Positions 36,806 through 46,271 of a stretch of 64,000 nucleotides of DNA are shown here, piece by piece. Below the pieces are notes generated by a model. It had not been told where the DNA came from. It searched no databases and was given only the letters and a program-made list of their open reading frames with translations. Every line of letters begins with the position of its first letter. Within the stretch, counting starts at the first letter, position 1. Source of the stretch: CAVYYW01 sp963772845 (GTDB lineage Bacteria > Bacillota > Bacilli > Bacillales > Sporolactobacillaceae); the NCBI GenBank assembly GCA_963772845.1, contig CAVYYW010000016.1, positions 62,001 through 126,000 of the forward strand, read 5' to 3'. The translations under genes were made by a program, and so were the position numbers.

Positions 36806-38092
36806 TCAGGCAAAGACGCCACGTACTAGGCGCGTTTGCTCACGGTCAGGTCCGACAGAGAAGATGCTCAAAGGGATGCCTGTTAGCTGTGAAACTCTCT
36901 CAAGGTAATGGCGGGCTGCATCAGGTAAGTCAGAAAGCGTTTGGGCTTTCGTGATGTCTTCCTTCCAGCCGGGCATTTCTTCATAGACAGGTTCACATTC
37001 TGCAAGAACTTTTAAACTTGCAGGAAATTCTTCGATGACTTTCCCTTTATATTTATACGCCACACAAATTTTCACCTGATCAAGACCAGATAAGACATCA
37101 ATGCAGTTTAAAGAGAGATCTGTCATTCCACTGACCCGACGGGCGTGGCGCACAACGACACTGTCAAACCAGCCAACACGGCGAGGTCTTCCTGTAGTCG
37201 TCCCATATTCGTTCCCAATATCGCGGATGCGGTCTCCAACTTCATTATTCAGTTCAGTTGGAAAGGGACCATCCCCAACGCGGGTTGTATAGGCTTTAGT
37301 AACACCAACCACATGTTTAATCTTAGACGGGCCTACACCAGCGCCAATCGTTACCCCTCCTGCAACTGGGTTCGAGGAGGTTACAAACGGATATGTTCCC
37401 TGATCGATGTCGAGCATGACGCCTTGAGCGCCTTCAAACAACACCCGGCGGCCGCCGTCAAGTGCATCATTTAAGACCACTGATGTATCGCAGACATATT
37501 TTTTGATCTGCTCGCCATAAGCTAAGTATTCATCATAAATATCTTCCAGCTTGAAGCCTTCTGTTTCATAGACTTTTTCAAGCAGTCTGTTTTTTTCTTT
37601 TAAATTCTTCTTTAGTTTTTCTTTGAACGTATCGGGTTCTAAAAGATCAGCCATACGAATGCCTGTACGAGCAGCTTTATCCATATATGCGGGGCCAATT
37701 CCTTTTTTCGTTGTCCCGATTTTCTCTTCACCCTTGCTCTCTTCCTCAACAATATCCTGTTTAATGTGATACGGAAGAATCAAGTGCGCCCTATTGCTGA
37801 TGCGCAGATTATCAGTTGAAACGTTATTATCATGTAAATACTTAAGTTCTTCGACAAGGGCCTTTGGATCGACAACCATGCCGTTTCCAATTACACAAAT
37901 TTTATCGCTGTAAAAGATTCCCGACGGAATTAAATGTAATTTATAAGTCTTTCCGTCAAAAGCGATCGTATGGCCTGCGTTATTTCCCCCTTGATATCTG
38001 GAAATGACTTCGGCGTTATTTGAGAGATAGTCTGTAATTTTTCCTTTTCCTTCGTCGCCCCATTGAGCTCCTACTACTACTACAGAAGACAT
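36806..38092 (-). CDS. purA: Adenylosuccinate synthetase
   Basis: 428 residues, the standard size. Converts IMP and aspartate with GTP to adenylosuccinate, the first step to AMP. Motifs: GAQWGDEGKGKITDYL (phosphate loop), GGNNAGHTI, ATGRPRRVGWFD-type region read here as TTGRPRRVGWFD, and NCIDVLSGLD. Cytoplasmic. Lies downstream of dnaC with ~215 bp between, so likely has its own promoter. Confidence 0.98.
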   Translation of the reverse strand: MSSVVVVGAQWGDEGKGKITDYLSNNAEVISRYQGGNNAGHTIAFDGKTYKLHLIPSGIFYSDKICVIGNGMVVDPKALVEELKYLHDNNVSTDNLRISNRAHLILPYHIKQDIVEEESKGEEKIGTTKKGIGPAYMDKAARTGIRMADLLEPDTFKEKLKKNLKEKNRLLEKVYETEGFKLEDIYDEYLAYGEQIKKYVCDTSVVLNDALDGGRRVLFEGAQGVMLDIDQGTYPFVTSSNPVAGGVTIGAGVGPSKIKHVVGVTKAYTTRVGDGPFPTELNNEVGDRIRDIGNEYGTTTGRPRRVGWFDSVVVRHARRVSGMTDLSLNCIDVLSGLDQVKICVAYKYKGKVIEEFPASLKVLAECEPVYEEMPGWKEDITKAQTLSDLPDAARHYLERVSQLTGIPLSIFSVGPDREQTRLVRGVFA

Positions 38093-38279
38093 GTGTGCGC
38101 CCCCTAAATTTTATTCGATTCATTAAAAACCCTCGTTAGTGTAACAGTTTTCATAGTGATGCGTCAATAAAAAACGAACATTAAATTACGATGACATATA
38201 TATCGTTCGCCAAAATGTTGATTTTCTAATATTCTGAATTGCGCGTTATCATCTCCCTTAGGATAGCCGAAAATGACAC

Positions 38280-38309
38280 AAAAAACCCCTCTGCAGGGCA
38301 GAGGGGTTC
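38280..38309 (-). terminator. Terminator after dnaC
   Basis: Perfect 9-bp stem aacccctct / agaggggtt with T6 on the minus strand; it overlaps the last bases of dnaC. Confidence 0.9.
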
Positions 38310-39675
38310 ACGCACCAGGCGGCATATCGCTTTCACTATGCCTGCGGTCGAGATTGACGAACTTATTATATTCCTTTATAAAAGCAAGCTCTACTGTTCC
38401 AACTGGGCCATTTCTTTGTTTAGCAATGATGATTTCGATGATGTTTTGCTTTTCACTTTCTTTGTCATAGTAGTCATCTCTATATAGAAAAGCAACAATA
38501 TCGGCATCTTGCTCAATACTTCCCGATTCACGGATGTCAGACATCATCGGCCGTTTGTCCTGACGTGATTCAACCCCGCGAGAAAGCTGAGACAAAGCAA
38601 TGACAGGAACCTGCAATTCTCGGGCAATGGCTTTAAGTGTTCTGGAAATCTCTGATACTTCCTGCTGACGGTTCTCAGACCCGCCAGATTTCTGCCCTTG
38701 AATAAGCTGAAGGTAATCGATCAGAATCATTCCTAGGCCATGCTCCTGCTTTAACCTGCGGCATTTTGCCCTAATATCATTCACCCTGATCCCAGGAGTA
38801 TCATCAATATAAATGCCAGCGTTGGACAGGCTTCCCATAGCCATCGTCAGTTTCTGCCAATCGTCTTCTTCAAGACGCCCGGTTCTAAGACGCTGTGCAT
38901 CAATGTTCCCTTCAGCACAAAGCATCCTCATGACCAGCTGCTGAGCGCCCATCTCAAGGCTGAAAATCGCTACTGTTTCATCCGTTTTTGTCGAGACATT
39001 CTGGGCAATATTTAAAGCAAAAGCTGTTTTACCCACTGAAGGACGTGCCGCTACAATAATCAGATCGTTTTTCTGAAAGCCTGCTGTCATCCGGTCAAGC
39101 TCAAGGAAACCGGTTGGTGTACCGGTAATGTCCCCTTTGCGCTGATGAAGCTGTTCAATATTATCATAGGTGTCAATTAAGACATCTTTAATAGACTGAA
39201 ATGCTGAAGCCCGTTTCTTTTGAGAAACTTCAAGAATCGTTTTCTCAGCATCATCCAGGATATTCTCAACTTCATCTTCACGGTTATAGCCTTCTGAAAC
39301 GATGTGGGTTGCCGTCCGGATTAACCGCCTCAATAATGCCTTTTCTTCAACAATGCTGCTGTAATATTCAATATTTGCAGCTGTAGGCGAGGAGTTGGCA
39401 AGTTCCCCTAAATAAGCGACGCCGCCCGCTTCCTCAAGGTGCCGCTCATCTTTTAGTTCGGACGTTACCGTCACCACATCCACAGGCTCGCCCTTTTCGG
39501 AGAGTCCGAGCATGACAGAATAGATCATTTGATGCGAGGTTCGGTAGAAATCCTCTGGCATTAATGCTTCGGACGCCATCGTTAAAGCACCCGGTTCAAG
39601 GAAAATAGCGCCTAAAACTGCCTGTTCGGCTTCTATATTATGCGGCGGTGTACGATCAGAAAATAAATCACTCAT
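38308..39675 (-). CDS. dnaC: Replicative DNA helicase DnaC (DnaB family)
   Basis: 455 residues. N-terminal helical domain (PPHNIEAEQAVLGAIFLEP) then RecA-like helicase core: Walker A ARPSVGKTAFALNIA, Walker B MILIDYLQLI, arginine finger region GPVGTVELAF. Hexameric helicase of the replication fork. Preceded by rplI (22 bp gap) and followed by its own terminator. Confidence 0.98.
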   Translation of the reverse strand: MSDLFSDRTPPHNIEAEQAVLGAIFLEPGALTMASEALMPEDFYRTSHQMIYSVMLGLSEKGEPVDVVTVTSELKDERHLEEAGGVAYLGELANSSPTAANIEYYSSIVEEKALLRRLIRTATHIVSEGYNREDEVENILDDAEKTILEVSQKKRASAFQSIKDVLIDTYDNIEQLHQRKGDITGTPTGFLELDRMTAGFQKNDLIIVAARPSVGKTAFALNIAQNVSTKTDETVAIFSLEMGAQQLVMRMLCAEGNIDAQRLRTGRLEEDDWQKLTMAMGSLSNAGIYIDDTPGIRVNDIRAKCRRLKQEHGLGMILIDYLQLIQGQKSGGSENRQQEVSEISRTLKAIARELQVPVIALSQLSRGVESRQDKRPMMSDIRESGSIEQDADIVAFLYRDDYYDKESEKQNIIEIIIAKQRNGPVGTVELAFIKEYNKFVNLDRRHSESDMPPGA

Positions 39676-39697
39676 TCTTATATCCCCTTATGCTGCT

Positions 39698-40141
39698 TTA
39701 TTGCTCGGTGACATGGACTTTCAGCGTGGCAGTAACATCATGATGCAGCTTGATGGGTACATCCGTATAGCCAAGTGTTCGGATTGGCTCATTCAATTCA
39801 ATTTTTCGCTTATCGACTTTAATCTGCTGGCTTTTTAAGTTCTGAGCAATCTGTTTACTCGTAATCGATCCGAATAAACGGCCGCCTTCACCAGATTTTG
39901 CTTTGAGTTCAATTTTCAGGGCTTCTAGCTCTTTTTTCAGATCAAGTGCTTGCTGATGCTCTTCTTCAGCGCGTTTTTCATCGCCTTTTTTCTTAAGTTC
40001 AAGCTGCTTCATATTGCCTTTGTTAGCCTCAACCGCAATGTTCTTTGGAAAAAGAAAATTCCGTGCATACCCTTCTGAAACTTCCTTAATCTCACCTTTT
40101 TTGCCTTTTCCTTTTACATCCTGCTGAAAAATTACTTTCAT
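39698..40141 (-). CDS. rplI: 50S ribosomal protein L9
   Basis: 147 residues. N-terminal rRNA-binding domain (MKVIFQQDVKGKGKKGEIKE, EGYARNFLFPKNIA), long central helix, C-terminal domain with GGRLFGSITSKQIA. Its start overlaps the gdpP stop by 4 bp (translational coupling), as in B. subtilis. Confidence 0.98.
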   Translation of the reverse strand: MKVIFQQDVKGKGKKGEIKEVSEGYARNFLFPKNIAVEANKGNMKQLELKKKGDEKRAEEEHQQALDLKKELEALKIELKAKSGEGGRLFGSITSKQIAQNLKSQQIKVDKRKIELNEPIRTLGYTDVPIKLHHDVTATLKVHVTEQ

Positions 40142-42111
40142 GACGGTTCTCCCCCTTTAAAATAATCATCTATGGCAAGCTTTACTTGCTCTTTAACTTC
40201 CTCTGTTGTGCTATCGTCAAACTGCGTGGCAGCATTTGTTAAATGACCGCCGCCACCCATTGCTTCCATAATCAACTGCACATTCACCTCTCCAAGGGAA
40301 CGGGCACTGACACCGATCCGGCCATCATTCCGTTTGCTTATGACAAATGAGGCTTTTACACCTTCCATCGAAAGCAGTGTATCTGCTGCCTGAGCGATTA
40401 AAACCTGATCGCATTCAAGCCCATCGTCTCCAACAGCGATTGCTAAATTGTCTTGATAAAGTTCTGTTGTCTGAATAAGTGCAGCACGGCGGTTAAAGTG
40501 CTCAAGATCTTCTCTCAAAAGCTTCTGGACAAGAACGGTATCCGCGCCATGCGCTCTCAAATAGGAAGCGGCATCAAAGGTTCTTGACCCGGTCCGAAGC
40601 GTGAAGCTTTTCGTGTCTACGGTGATTCCGGCAAGCATAGCTGTCGCTTCCACCACACCTAAGTTCAGCTTATTCGGCTGGTACTCAAGCAGCTCTGTTA
40701 CGAGCTCCGCAGTTGAGGAGGCATAGGGCTCCATGTAGACAAGAACAGGATCCTTTATGAACTCTTCCCCGCGGCGGTGATGATCCATTACCATGACGCG
40801 ATGCGCCTTGGTTAAAAGCTTTGGCTCAATAACCATAGAGGGTTTGTGGGTGTCTACCACCACAATCAAGGTTTTCTCTGTGCTTCTGCTCACTGCCTCT
40901 TCCGGGGAAATAAACTTCGCCCAGAGCTCTTCCCGCTCCTTGATTGCTTCGATCAGCTTTTGTACTCCTGCCCCAGATTTATCCTTTTCTAAGACAATAC
41001 TTCCGCGTTTCTGGTTTGCCTCTACGATTTTCATAATTCCGATACAGGCTCCAATGGCATCCATATCCGGCGTCTGATGACCCATGACCATGACCTCGTC
41101 ACTCTCATGTATCAATTCAGATAAGGCATGAGAAATAACCCGCGCACGAACTCTGGTTCGTTTTTCAATCGGATTGGATTTCCCGCCGTAAAACCGGACT
41201 TTCCCATCTGCTTCTTTAATAACAGCCTGATCGCCGCCTCTTCCAAGAGCAAGATCCAGCGCAGATTGGGAGAGCTGCCCAAGCTCAATCAACGAGGTCG
41301 TGTGTGCACCTGCTCCGATGCTTAAAGTCAGGGAGACGTGATTTCGCTCTGTTGCTTCCCGGACTTTATCAAGAATATTAAACCGCTTCTTTTCAAGTTC
41401 CTTTAAAGTATCTAAATTCATAATTCCAAAGAATTTATCGGAGGAATACCGTTTAAGAAAAACGTTGTTCTCCAATGCCCAGTCTTTAATAATTGCTGTC
41501 ATTTCATTATTAAGATTGCTTTTCAGCTGATCATCCATCCCTTGAGTCACTTCATCATAGTTATCAAGGAATATGATGCTGAAAACAGTCTGTTCGTTCT
41601 TATACCGCTCACGAATATCAAGCGTTTCTGTAACATCATATATATAAAGCAGTCTTTCCTGACGTTTAATGAGTACCCGGTACCGCCGCTTTCCTAGCTT
41701 AATAATCTCAGATTCATTATCCCCTTTGACCAGCGGAATAAGCATCTCAGAAATATCACCGAGTGAATGGGCCATGAATGAATCCCCGCCAGTCAGGGCT
41801 GTCATATAAGGGTTCATCCAGTCAATAGAATATTGTTCACTGTACAGCACAATTCCCAGAGGCATCTCGAGAAGCGCCTCATCTCCCACTTTTTTCACAC
41901 GATGGGAAAGGGTCGCAATGTACGTCTCCAGATTTTTTTCAAACCTGATATCACTGAGCCAGATCCAATACATAACGGCCAGCAGGACAACAAGTCCGAT
42001 AATACCCAGTGTCCAACTGAAAATCGTCGTGAAAATAAGGAATATTAAACAAAGCAGTCCAAGCACCATAAACTGATCTTTGCGCCAGTGATGCTTCAGT
42101 TGGTTCGACAT
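40138..42111 (-). CDS. gdpP: c-di-AMP phosphodiesterase GdpP (YybT)
   Basis: 657 residues. Two N-terminal membrane helices (to ~55), a degenerate PAS domain (haem-binding in the family), a degenerate GGDEF domain (~170-300) and a DHH-DHHA1 phosphodiesterase: MGHQTPDMDAIGACIG, VVVDTHKPS and MDHHRRGEEF bind two metals; GGGGHLTNAATQ is the DHHA1 end. Hydrolyses c-di-AMP to pApA, affecting potassium and wall homeostasis. In operon with yybS and rplI. Confidence 0.97.
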   Translation of the reverse strand: MSNQLKHHWRKDQFMVLGLLCLIFLIFTTIFSWTLGIIGLVVLLAVMYWIWLSDIRFEKNLETYIATLSHRVKKVGDEALLEMPLGIVLYSEQYSIDWMNPYMTALTGGDSFMAHSLGDISEMLIPLVKGDNESEIIKLGKRRYRVLIKRQERLLYIYDVTETLDIRERYKNEQTVFSIIFLDNYDEVTQGMDDQLKSNLNNEMTAIIKDWALENNVFLKRYSSDKFFGIMNLDTLKELEKKRFNILDKVREATERNHVSLTLSIGAGAHTTSLIELGQLSQSALDLALGRGGDQAVIKEADGKVRFYGGKSNPIEKRTRVRARVISHALSELIHESDEVMVMGHQTPDMDAIGACIGIMKIVEANQKRGSIVLEKDKSGAGVQKLIEAIKEREELWAKFISPEEAVSRSTEKTLIVVVDTHKPSMVIEPKLLTKAHRVMVMDHHRRGEEFIKDPVLVYMEPYASSTAELVTELLEYQPNKLNLGVVEATAMLAGITVDTKSFTLRTGSRTFDAASYLRAHGADTVLVQKLLREDLEHFNRRAALIQTTELYQDNLAIAVGDDGLECDQVLIAQAADTLLSMEGVKASFVISKRNDGRIGVSARSLGEVNVQLIMEAMGGGGHLTNAATQFDDSTTEEVKEQVKLAIDDYFKGGEPS

Positions 42112-42135
42112 ATTGTCAGCTCCCAGTGTCTTTCT

Positions 42136-43071
42136 TTACTTCTTTTTCAACCTTGACCGCAAATCAAATCCTAAATCAATTATACCTAATATCTTAATAA
42201 TATAAAGCAAAGGCTGCACAATCACCCCAAAGACAACTGCAAGAACAGGTAAAGTCTTTCCCCAGCCTTTTATATGGGCAAAATAAAAAATAAACGAGAA
42301 ACCTTGAATGAGCATAGCCGTTTCAAGCAGCTGATAAAGATTTAAAACAACCGGAAACAGCCAGTCCCCTTGCTGCGGATTGGCGGCAATCATGACAATC
42401 AGAGTCGCAAGGTAATACCAGATTATGCTTTTCGGAAAACGCCAGTCCCTAAACGGCGGCCATTGCGGAAAATCTACACGAAGACGGCGCAGGACCGGTG
42501 TACTGACAAGCTCAACAATCAGGGCATGCAGCACACTCCAAGTAATAATAAGAAATGGAATGTAGCTTGGCAGCAAAGTTACTAGTGCCTTCCACTGTTT
42601 AAGCTGCTTACTAGGATCTTGTCCTATGGATTTCCCAATCGTTTTTGTTAATTGAAGTGAATGATTAAGTGTATCCTGTAAAAAATGCACAGGATTGAAA
42701 TGGAAAATGGATATGGAAACCCCGTAAGCAATAAGCATCATAGCGGCATTGGCTAAACTGCCGCCGAGCAAAATAGCAAAAGCGGATTTCTTTCGGTAAA
42801 GCAAGAAACCCATTATTGCTCCCATAACTAAAAAGTAAACAGCCAGTATTCCAGCGACAAGTCCAACCAAAATAAGCGACACAACTACTGCCGCCGCAAG
42901 GACCACGATCCCATTCTTTGCACCTTGTCTCGCAATATAATAAATAATAGGAAGCGGCAAAAACCATAGCGATACAATTCCAAGAACAGGGACATACCAG
43001 GTAATCATAAGGATAATCGTAAAAATTGCTGCGGTTATTGCTCCTTCTACAAGAGCCTTCGTTCGATTCAT
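42136..43071 (-). CDS. yybS: DUF2232 membrane protein YybS
   Basis: About 311 residues with eight hydrophobic helices. The start is taken at MNRTKALVEGA (ATG 43069-43071, after agagga) because it matches the family's length; the frame remains open for 13 more codons. Function unknown; always found upstream of gdpP. Gap to gdpP is 24 bp. Confidence 0.88.
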   Translation of the reverse strand: MNRTKALVEGAITAAIFTIILMITWYVPVLGIVSLWFLPLPIIYYIARQGAKNGIVVLAAAVVVSLILVGLVAGILAVYFLVMGAIMGFLLYRKKSAFAILLGGSLANAAMMLIAYGVSISIFHFNPVHFLQDTLNHSLQLTKTIGKSIGQDPSKQLKQWKALVTLLPSYIPFLIITWSVLHALIVELVSTPVLRRLRVDFPQWPPFRDWRFPKSIIWYYLATLIVMIAANPQQGDWLFPVVLNLYQLLETAMLIQGFSFIFYFAHIKGWGKTLPVLAVVFGVIVQPLLYIIKILGIIDLGFDLRSRLKKK

Positions 43072-43186
43072 TTCGTATCCTCTACTTTCATCCTTCTCTG
43101 CAATCATCAAGAACTTCTTAACTGTTAATTCGTTCAGTGTTCTTCAAAGTATAGTATAAATAGTGACGAATTTGAAGGTCAATACC

Positions 43187-43215
43187 TTGCGTAGTTCTTA
43201 TATTTTACGTATAAT
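43187..43215 (+). promoter_or_regulatory. Sigma-A promoter of the leader/CDF transcript
   Basis: -35 TTGCGT (43187-43192), 17-bp spacer and -10 TATAAT (43210-43215). Confidence 0.7.
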
Positions 43216-43221
43216 AGTTAT

Positions 43222-43374
43222 ATTGTCTCTTTTTAAGGGAAGTCCTTTCTCTGTTTGCAAAAAGGCGGCGAAAAAACCGAAGCAGGTGCTTCTATGAGAA
43301 TATTTTTAAATCGTATCAAACCTAACTATTTATACGCAAGATAAACGATCCTGACAGGGGTCGTTTTTTTAATT
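43222..43374 (+). ncRNA. Candidate regulatory leader RNA ending in a terminator, upstream of the CDF gene
   Basis: A transcript from the promoter above would run ~150 nt to an intrinsic terminator at 43345-43374 (aaacgatcc / gggtcgttt, T7), just 25-35 bp before the CDF ribosome site. It contains a gaagcaggtgcttc hairpin (43280s) and purine-rich loops. This arrangement suits a metal- or ion-sensing attenuator. It does not match the consensus of yybP-ykoY, NiCo or other riboswitch classes that I can recall. Confidence 0.5.
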
Positions 43375-43410
43375 TGCCCTAATGCAAAAAAATGAATGGA
43401 GGACACCTTC

Positions 43411-44313
43411 ATGTCTTTACAGCCAACCAGATCACTTTTTGCAGCCTGGATCAGTCTGGTCAGCAATTTCCTGCTAACGCTCATAAAAATTCTCGCAGGC
43501 GTTTTTTTTCGAAGTACGGCATTGATTGCTGATGGGGTCCACAATGGCGGTGATGTGATTGCTTCAATTGCAACGCTGAGTTCAATGCGTGTGGCAAGTC
43601 AGCCCGCCGATGAAGAGCATCCGTATGGCCATGGAAAAGCAGAAGATATTACATCAGGGATTATTGCTGTTATTTTAATTATCGCCGGTCTCTTCTTAAT
43701 TTATGAATCCTTTATGGCTCTGTTTCAGCCACCTGAAAAGGTCAGCCTTTGGGCGCTAGCTGCCGCTTTTATCTCTCTCATCTGGAAGTATATTTTATAC
43801 ATTTATACACACAAAATTGGTAAAGAAAACCGGAGCAAAAGTCTTCTGGCGACAGCCAAAGACCACTTAGCCGATGTCTATGCTTCATTAGCAGCGGTTA
43901 TCGGTATCGGCTTTGGTGCTATCGGCGACTTGCTCCACTTGCCTTTTGCTGTATATGGAGACCCAGTCGCAGGCATTATTGTTTCATTTTTGATTTTAAA
44001 AGTCGCCATTGAAATGGGGATCGGCTCCATAAATGTTTTGATGGAGAGCAGTGTTGATATCACGAAGCAAGATGAATACCGTGCTTTAATTCTTGGTTTT
44101 AAAGAAGTTAAACGGATTGACCGGCTTCGCGCACGGGAGCATGGGAACTATGTCCTGATTGATGTAAGGATCAGCGTCCCTGCCAATCTGACCATTCAAC
44201 AGGGGCACGACATTACGAAAACCATCAGAGACAAGATCATCACGGATCATGATGATGTAGAAGAAGTGCTGATTCACTTAAACCCTTGGTATGAAAATGA
44301 CGAAAGAGAGTAA
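43411..44313 (+). CDS. Cation diffusion facilitator (CDF) family transporter
   Basis: About 300 residues; the start is ATG 43411 (MSLQPTRSLFAAW), 8 bp after ggagga. Six helices plus a C-terminal cytoplasmic domain. Helix-2 metal motif DGVHNGGDVIASIATL and helix-5 motif DHLADVYASLAA supply the transport-site residues. Exports divalent metal (Mn2+, Zn2+, Fe2+, Co2+ not separable) by proton antiport. A ~200-nt leader with a terminator precedes it, suggesting metal- or stress-dependent attenuation. Confidence 0.9.
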   Translation: MSLQPTRSLFAAWISLVSNFLLTLIKILAGVFFRSTALIADGVHNGGDVIASIATLSSMRVASQPADEEHPYGHGKAEDITSGIIAVILIIAGLFLIYESFMALFQPPEKVSLWALAAAFISLIWKYILYIYTHKIGKENRSKSLLATAKDHLADVYASLAAVIGIGFGAIGDLLHLPFAVYGDPVAGIIVSFLILKVAIEMGIGSINVLMESSVDITKQDEYRALILGFKEVKRIDRLRAREHGNYVLIDVRISVPANLTIQQGHDITKTIRDKIITDHDDVEEVLIHLNPWYENDERE

Positions 44314-44339
44314 TCTCCCTTTATAAAGTAAGGCACTTT

Positions 44340-44347
44340 GCCGATAA
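44340..44347 (+). promoter_or_regulatory. Sigma-D-like -10 element upstream of the CheW gene
   Basis: GCCGATAA matches the sigma-D (motility) -10 consensus; TAAA lies 12 bp upstream rather than the usual 14-16. Confidence 0.4.
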
Positions 44348-44391
44348 TATGGATAGATAATTTGAAATTAAACTAAAAAGAGGCGATTCTC

Positions 44392-44874
44392 ATGCCAGTC
44401 CTAGAACAAAATCAATTAACTGCACCGGCAACGATACTTGAGGTTAGCGTCGGCAGCCGACATTTGGGTATACGCATTGAGGACGTAAAAGAGCTGATTC
44501 AGCCCTCAGTGGTAAGTCAGGTCCCAAAAACCCATTCTTTAACAAAAGGCGTCTTTCGTCTTCGTGACAGTATTTATCCATTAATTGATTTAACTGCATT
44601 TCTAAATGAAAGCGCACCGCTTACCAAAGATGCAGAAGACGATTTCAAATATGTGCTTATTAAACAGGGAAATCATATTGCAGGATTATTTGTTCACGCC
44701 ATCCATGATATAACCACAGTCTCAGAAAATGATCTTCTTTCAGATGAACCCCTCTCAGATGAAGAATCCCTCATCAGCTTCGGCTTTGCTCAAGGAAAAA
44801 GTCATCGCCTTCTCATTCTCAATGCAGCTTTACTGATCCCCTACATTAAAGACCTTAATAAAGCAGTCATTTAA
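44392..44874 (+). CDS. CheW-domain chemotaxis coupling protein
   Basis: 160 residues, one CheW domain: ILEVSVGSRHLGIRIEDVKE, the coupling loop GVFRLRDSIYPLIDLTAFL, and GLFVHAIHDITTVSEND. Couples chemoreceptors to the CheA kinase. There is no C-terminal receiver domain, so it is shorter than CheV. A sigma-D-like -10 box 45 bp upstream supports a motility role. Confidence 0.85.
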   Translation: MPVLEQNQLTAPATILEVSVGSRHLGIRIEDVKELIQPSVVSQVPKTHSLTKGVFRLRDSIYPLIDLTAFLNESAPLTKDAEDDFKYVLIKQGNHIAGLFVHAIHDITTVSENDLLSDEPLSDEESLISFGFAQGKSHRLLILNAALLIPYIKDLNKAVI

Positions 44875-44890
44875 ACTACTAAGCCATTCC

Positions 44891-44927
44891 GCCCGGATCA
44901 ACTGGATACCGGGCTTTGATTTTTTTA
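44891..44927. terminator. Bidirectional terminator between CheW and MFS genes
   Basis: gcccgg / ccgggc with a 12-nt loop followed by T-rich sequence on the plus strand; the two genes converge here. Confidence 0.75.
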
Positions 44928-46142
44928 AGCGTATGCCTGCCTGCGCCGGTGAATCACCCAGGTCAATAGCAAAGCAATGCTTATTAATACAATGACCAAC
45001 AGGGTAATCCCGTCCCATCCCCATATATGCCAAGCGATGCCGCTCCCTGATCCAACGAGACTTGAACCGGCATAGTAGAACAGCAGGTAGAGGGACGAGG
45101 CTTGGGTTTTCTTATCCGGATCCGCTAGTTTCCCCACCCAGCTGCTTGCCACAGAATGACTTCCGAAAAACCCAAAGGTTAACACCGCCAGACCCACAAT
45201 TTTTACAGGGAGAGATGGTAACGCAATCAAGCCTATTCCAGATAAAATAAGAGCCAATCCAATCGCTATTACTTTTGGGCGTCTTATTCGCTCCGTCCAC
45301 TTCCCCATCCAAGCTGAACTAACCGTCCCTGTTAAATAGACAATAAAGATGAACCCAAGGAATGTCTGACTTAAATAGTATGGCGCCCTAGTGAGCGGAA
45401 AGCCAATATAATTATAAACGGTAACGAAGACCCCCATCAGTAAAAAACCGAAGCTGTAAACGATCAGTAAAGAAGGGTTTTTGATATTAACGAAAAGCTT
45501 ATGCAGCATCTCGCTGAATTTCACACGCTTTGGAACAAAATGCGTTGAACCAGGCAAAAGGCGCCAAAAAACAAGCCCTGCAGCCAAACTGACTGCACCA
45601 AGTATGAACAATGCCGCTTCCCAGCCTAAATAATCTGTCAGGACGCCTATAAAAATTCTTCCTGTCATGCCTCCTACACTCGTTCCGCTTACGTATATTC
45701 CCATCGCCGCACCTAAGCTTTTTGGATGGACTTCCTCATTAATATAGCCCATCGCTAAGGCCGGAAAGCCAGCCACCGTCATGCCCTGCAATCCTCTAAC
45801 AACGAGCATAAGAACAAAACTTCCGTGGCACAGAGGCAAAAGAATAGCGAGTACCGCTGTTAGAATAAGAGCAAGACTCATCATATTTTTTCGCTTAAAA
45901 CGGTCTGAGAACAGTGAGCTCATAAACAGGAAAATAGCAAGCATCCCTGTCGTCAATGACAGCGACAGACTGGCAGCAGCAGGCAGGACATGATAGTCAT
46001 TGGTGAATACAGGAATAAGGGGCTGGGTACTGTATATATCAGCAAAGGTAACAAAACTCCCCAAGAATAATGCTGTTAAAGTCCTGCGGTACTTCATGGT
46101 TCCTGATTGGATGTATTGACCGGTTTCATTTTCCTGTTTCAT
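44925..46142 (-). CDS. MFS transporter (YybF/YnfM-like)
   Basis: 405 residues, 12 helices. Helix 1 reads ALFLGSFVTFADIYSTQPLI, with the loop 2-3 motif SDRFKRKNMMSLALI, and GMTGRIFIGVLTDYLGWEAA later. Similar proteins (YybF in B. subtilis, YnfM in E. coli) are uncharacterised or linked to arabinose and drug efflux. Substrate unknown. Convergent with CheW; just upstream of the rpsR terminator. Confidence 0.85.
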   Translation of the reverse strand: MKQENETGQYIQSGTMKYRRTLTALFLGSFVTFADIYSTQPLIPVFTNDYHVLPAAASLSLSLTTGMLAIFLFMSSLFSDRFKRKNMMSLALILTAVLAILLPLCHGSFVLMLVVRGLQGMTVAGFPALAMGYINEEVHPKSLGAAMGIYVSGTSVGGMTGRIFIGVLTDYLGWEAALFILGAVSLAAGLVFWRLLPGSTHFVPKRVKFSEMLHKLFVNIKNPSLLIVYSFGFLLMGVFVTVYNYIGFPLTRAPYYLSQTFLGFIFIVYLTGTVSSAWMGKWTERIRRPKVIAIGLALILSGIGLIALPSLPVKIVGLAVLTFGFFGSHSVASSWVGKLADPDKKTQASSLYLLFYYAGSSLVGSGSGIAWHIWGWDGITLLVIVLISIALLLTWVIHRRRQAYA

Positions 46143-46174
46143 TATTAATGCCCTCTCTCTATATTTTCAAAAGT

Positions 46175-46230
46175 CAAAAAAGACACCTTGCCAATCACAG
46201 CTGACAGCCGGGATTGGATAAAAGGTGTCC
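46175..46230 (-). terminator. Terminator of the rpsF-ssb-rpsR operon
   Basis: Long stem ggacacctttt..ccaatc / gattggcaaggtgtc with T6 on the minus strand, 42 bp after rpsR. Confidence 0.85.
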
Positions 46231-46271
46231 ATTTCTTAATCTGCTTCCCCATGTGGTTCAGCGAGATTTTA

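Noticed and set aside
43222..43374. yybP-ykoY or NiCo riboswitch call for the CDF leader
   Set aside because: The terminator arrangement fits, but the conserved bases of those riboswitches are not visible, so I list it only as a candidate leader.
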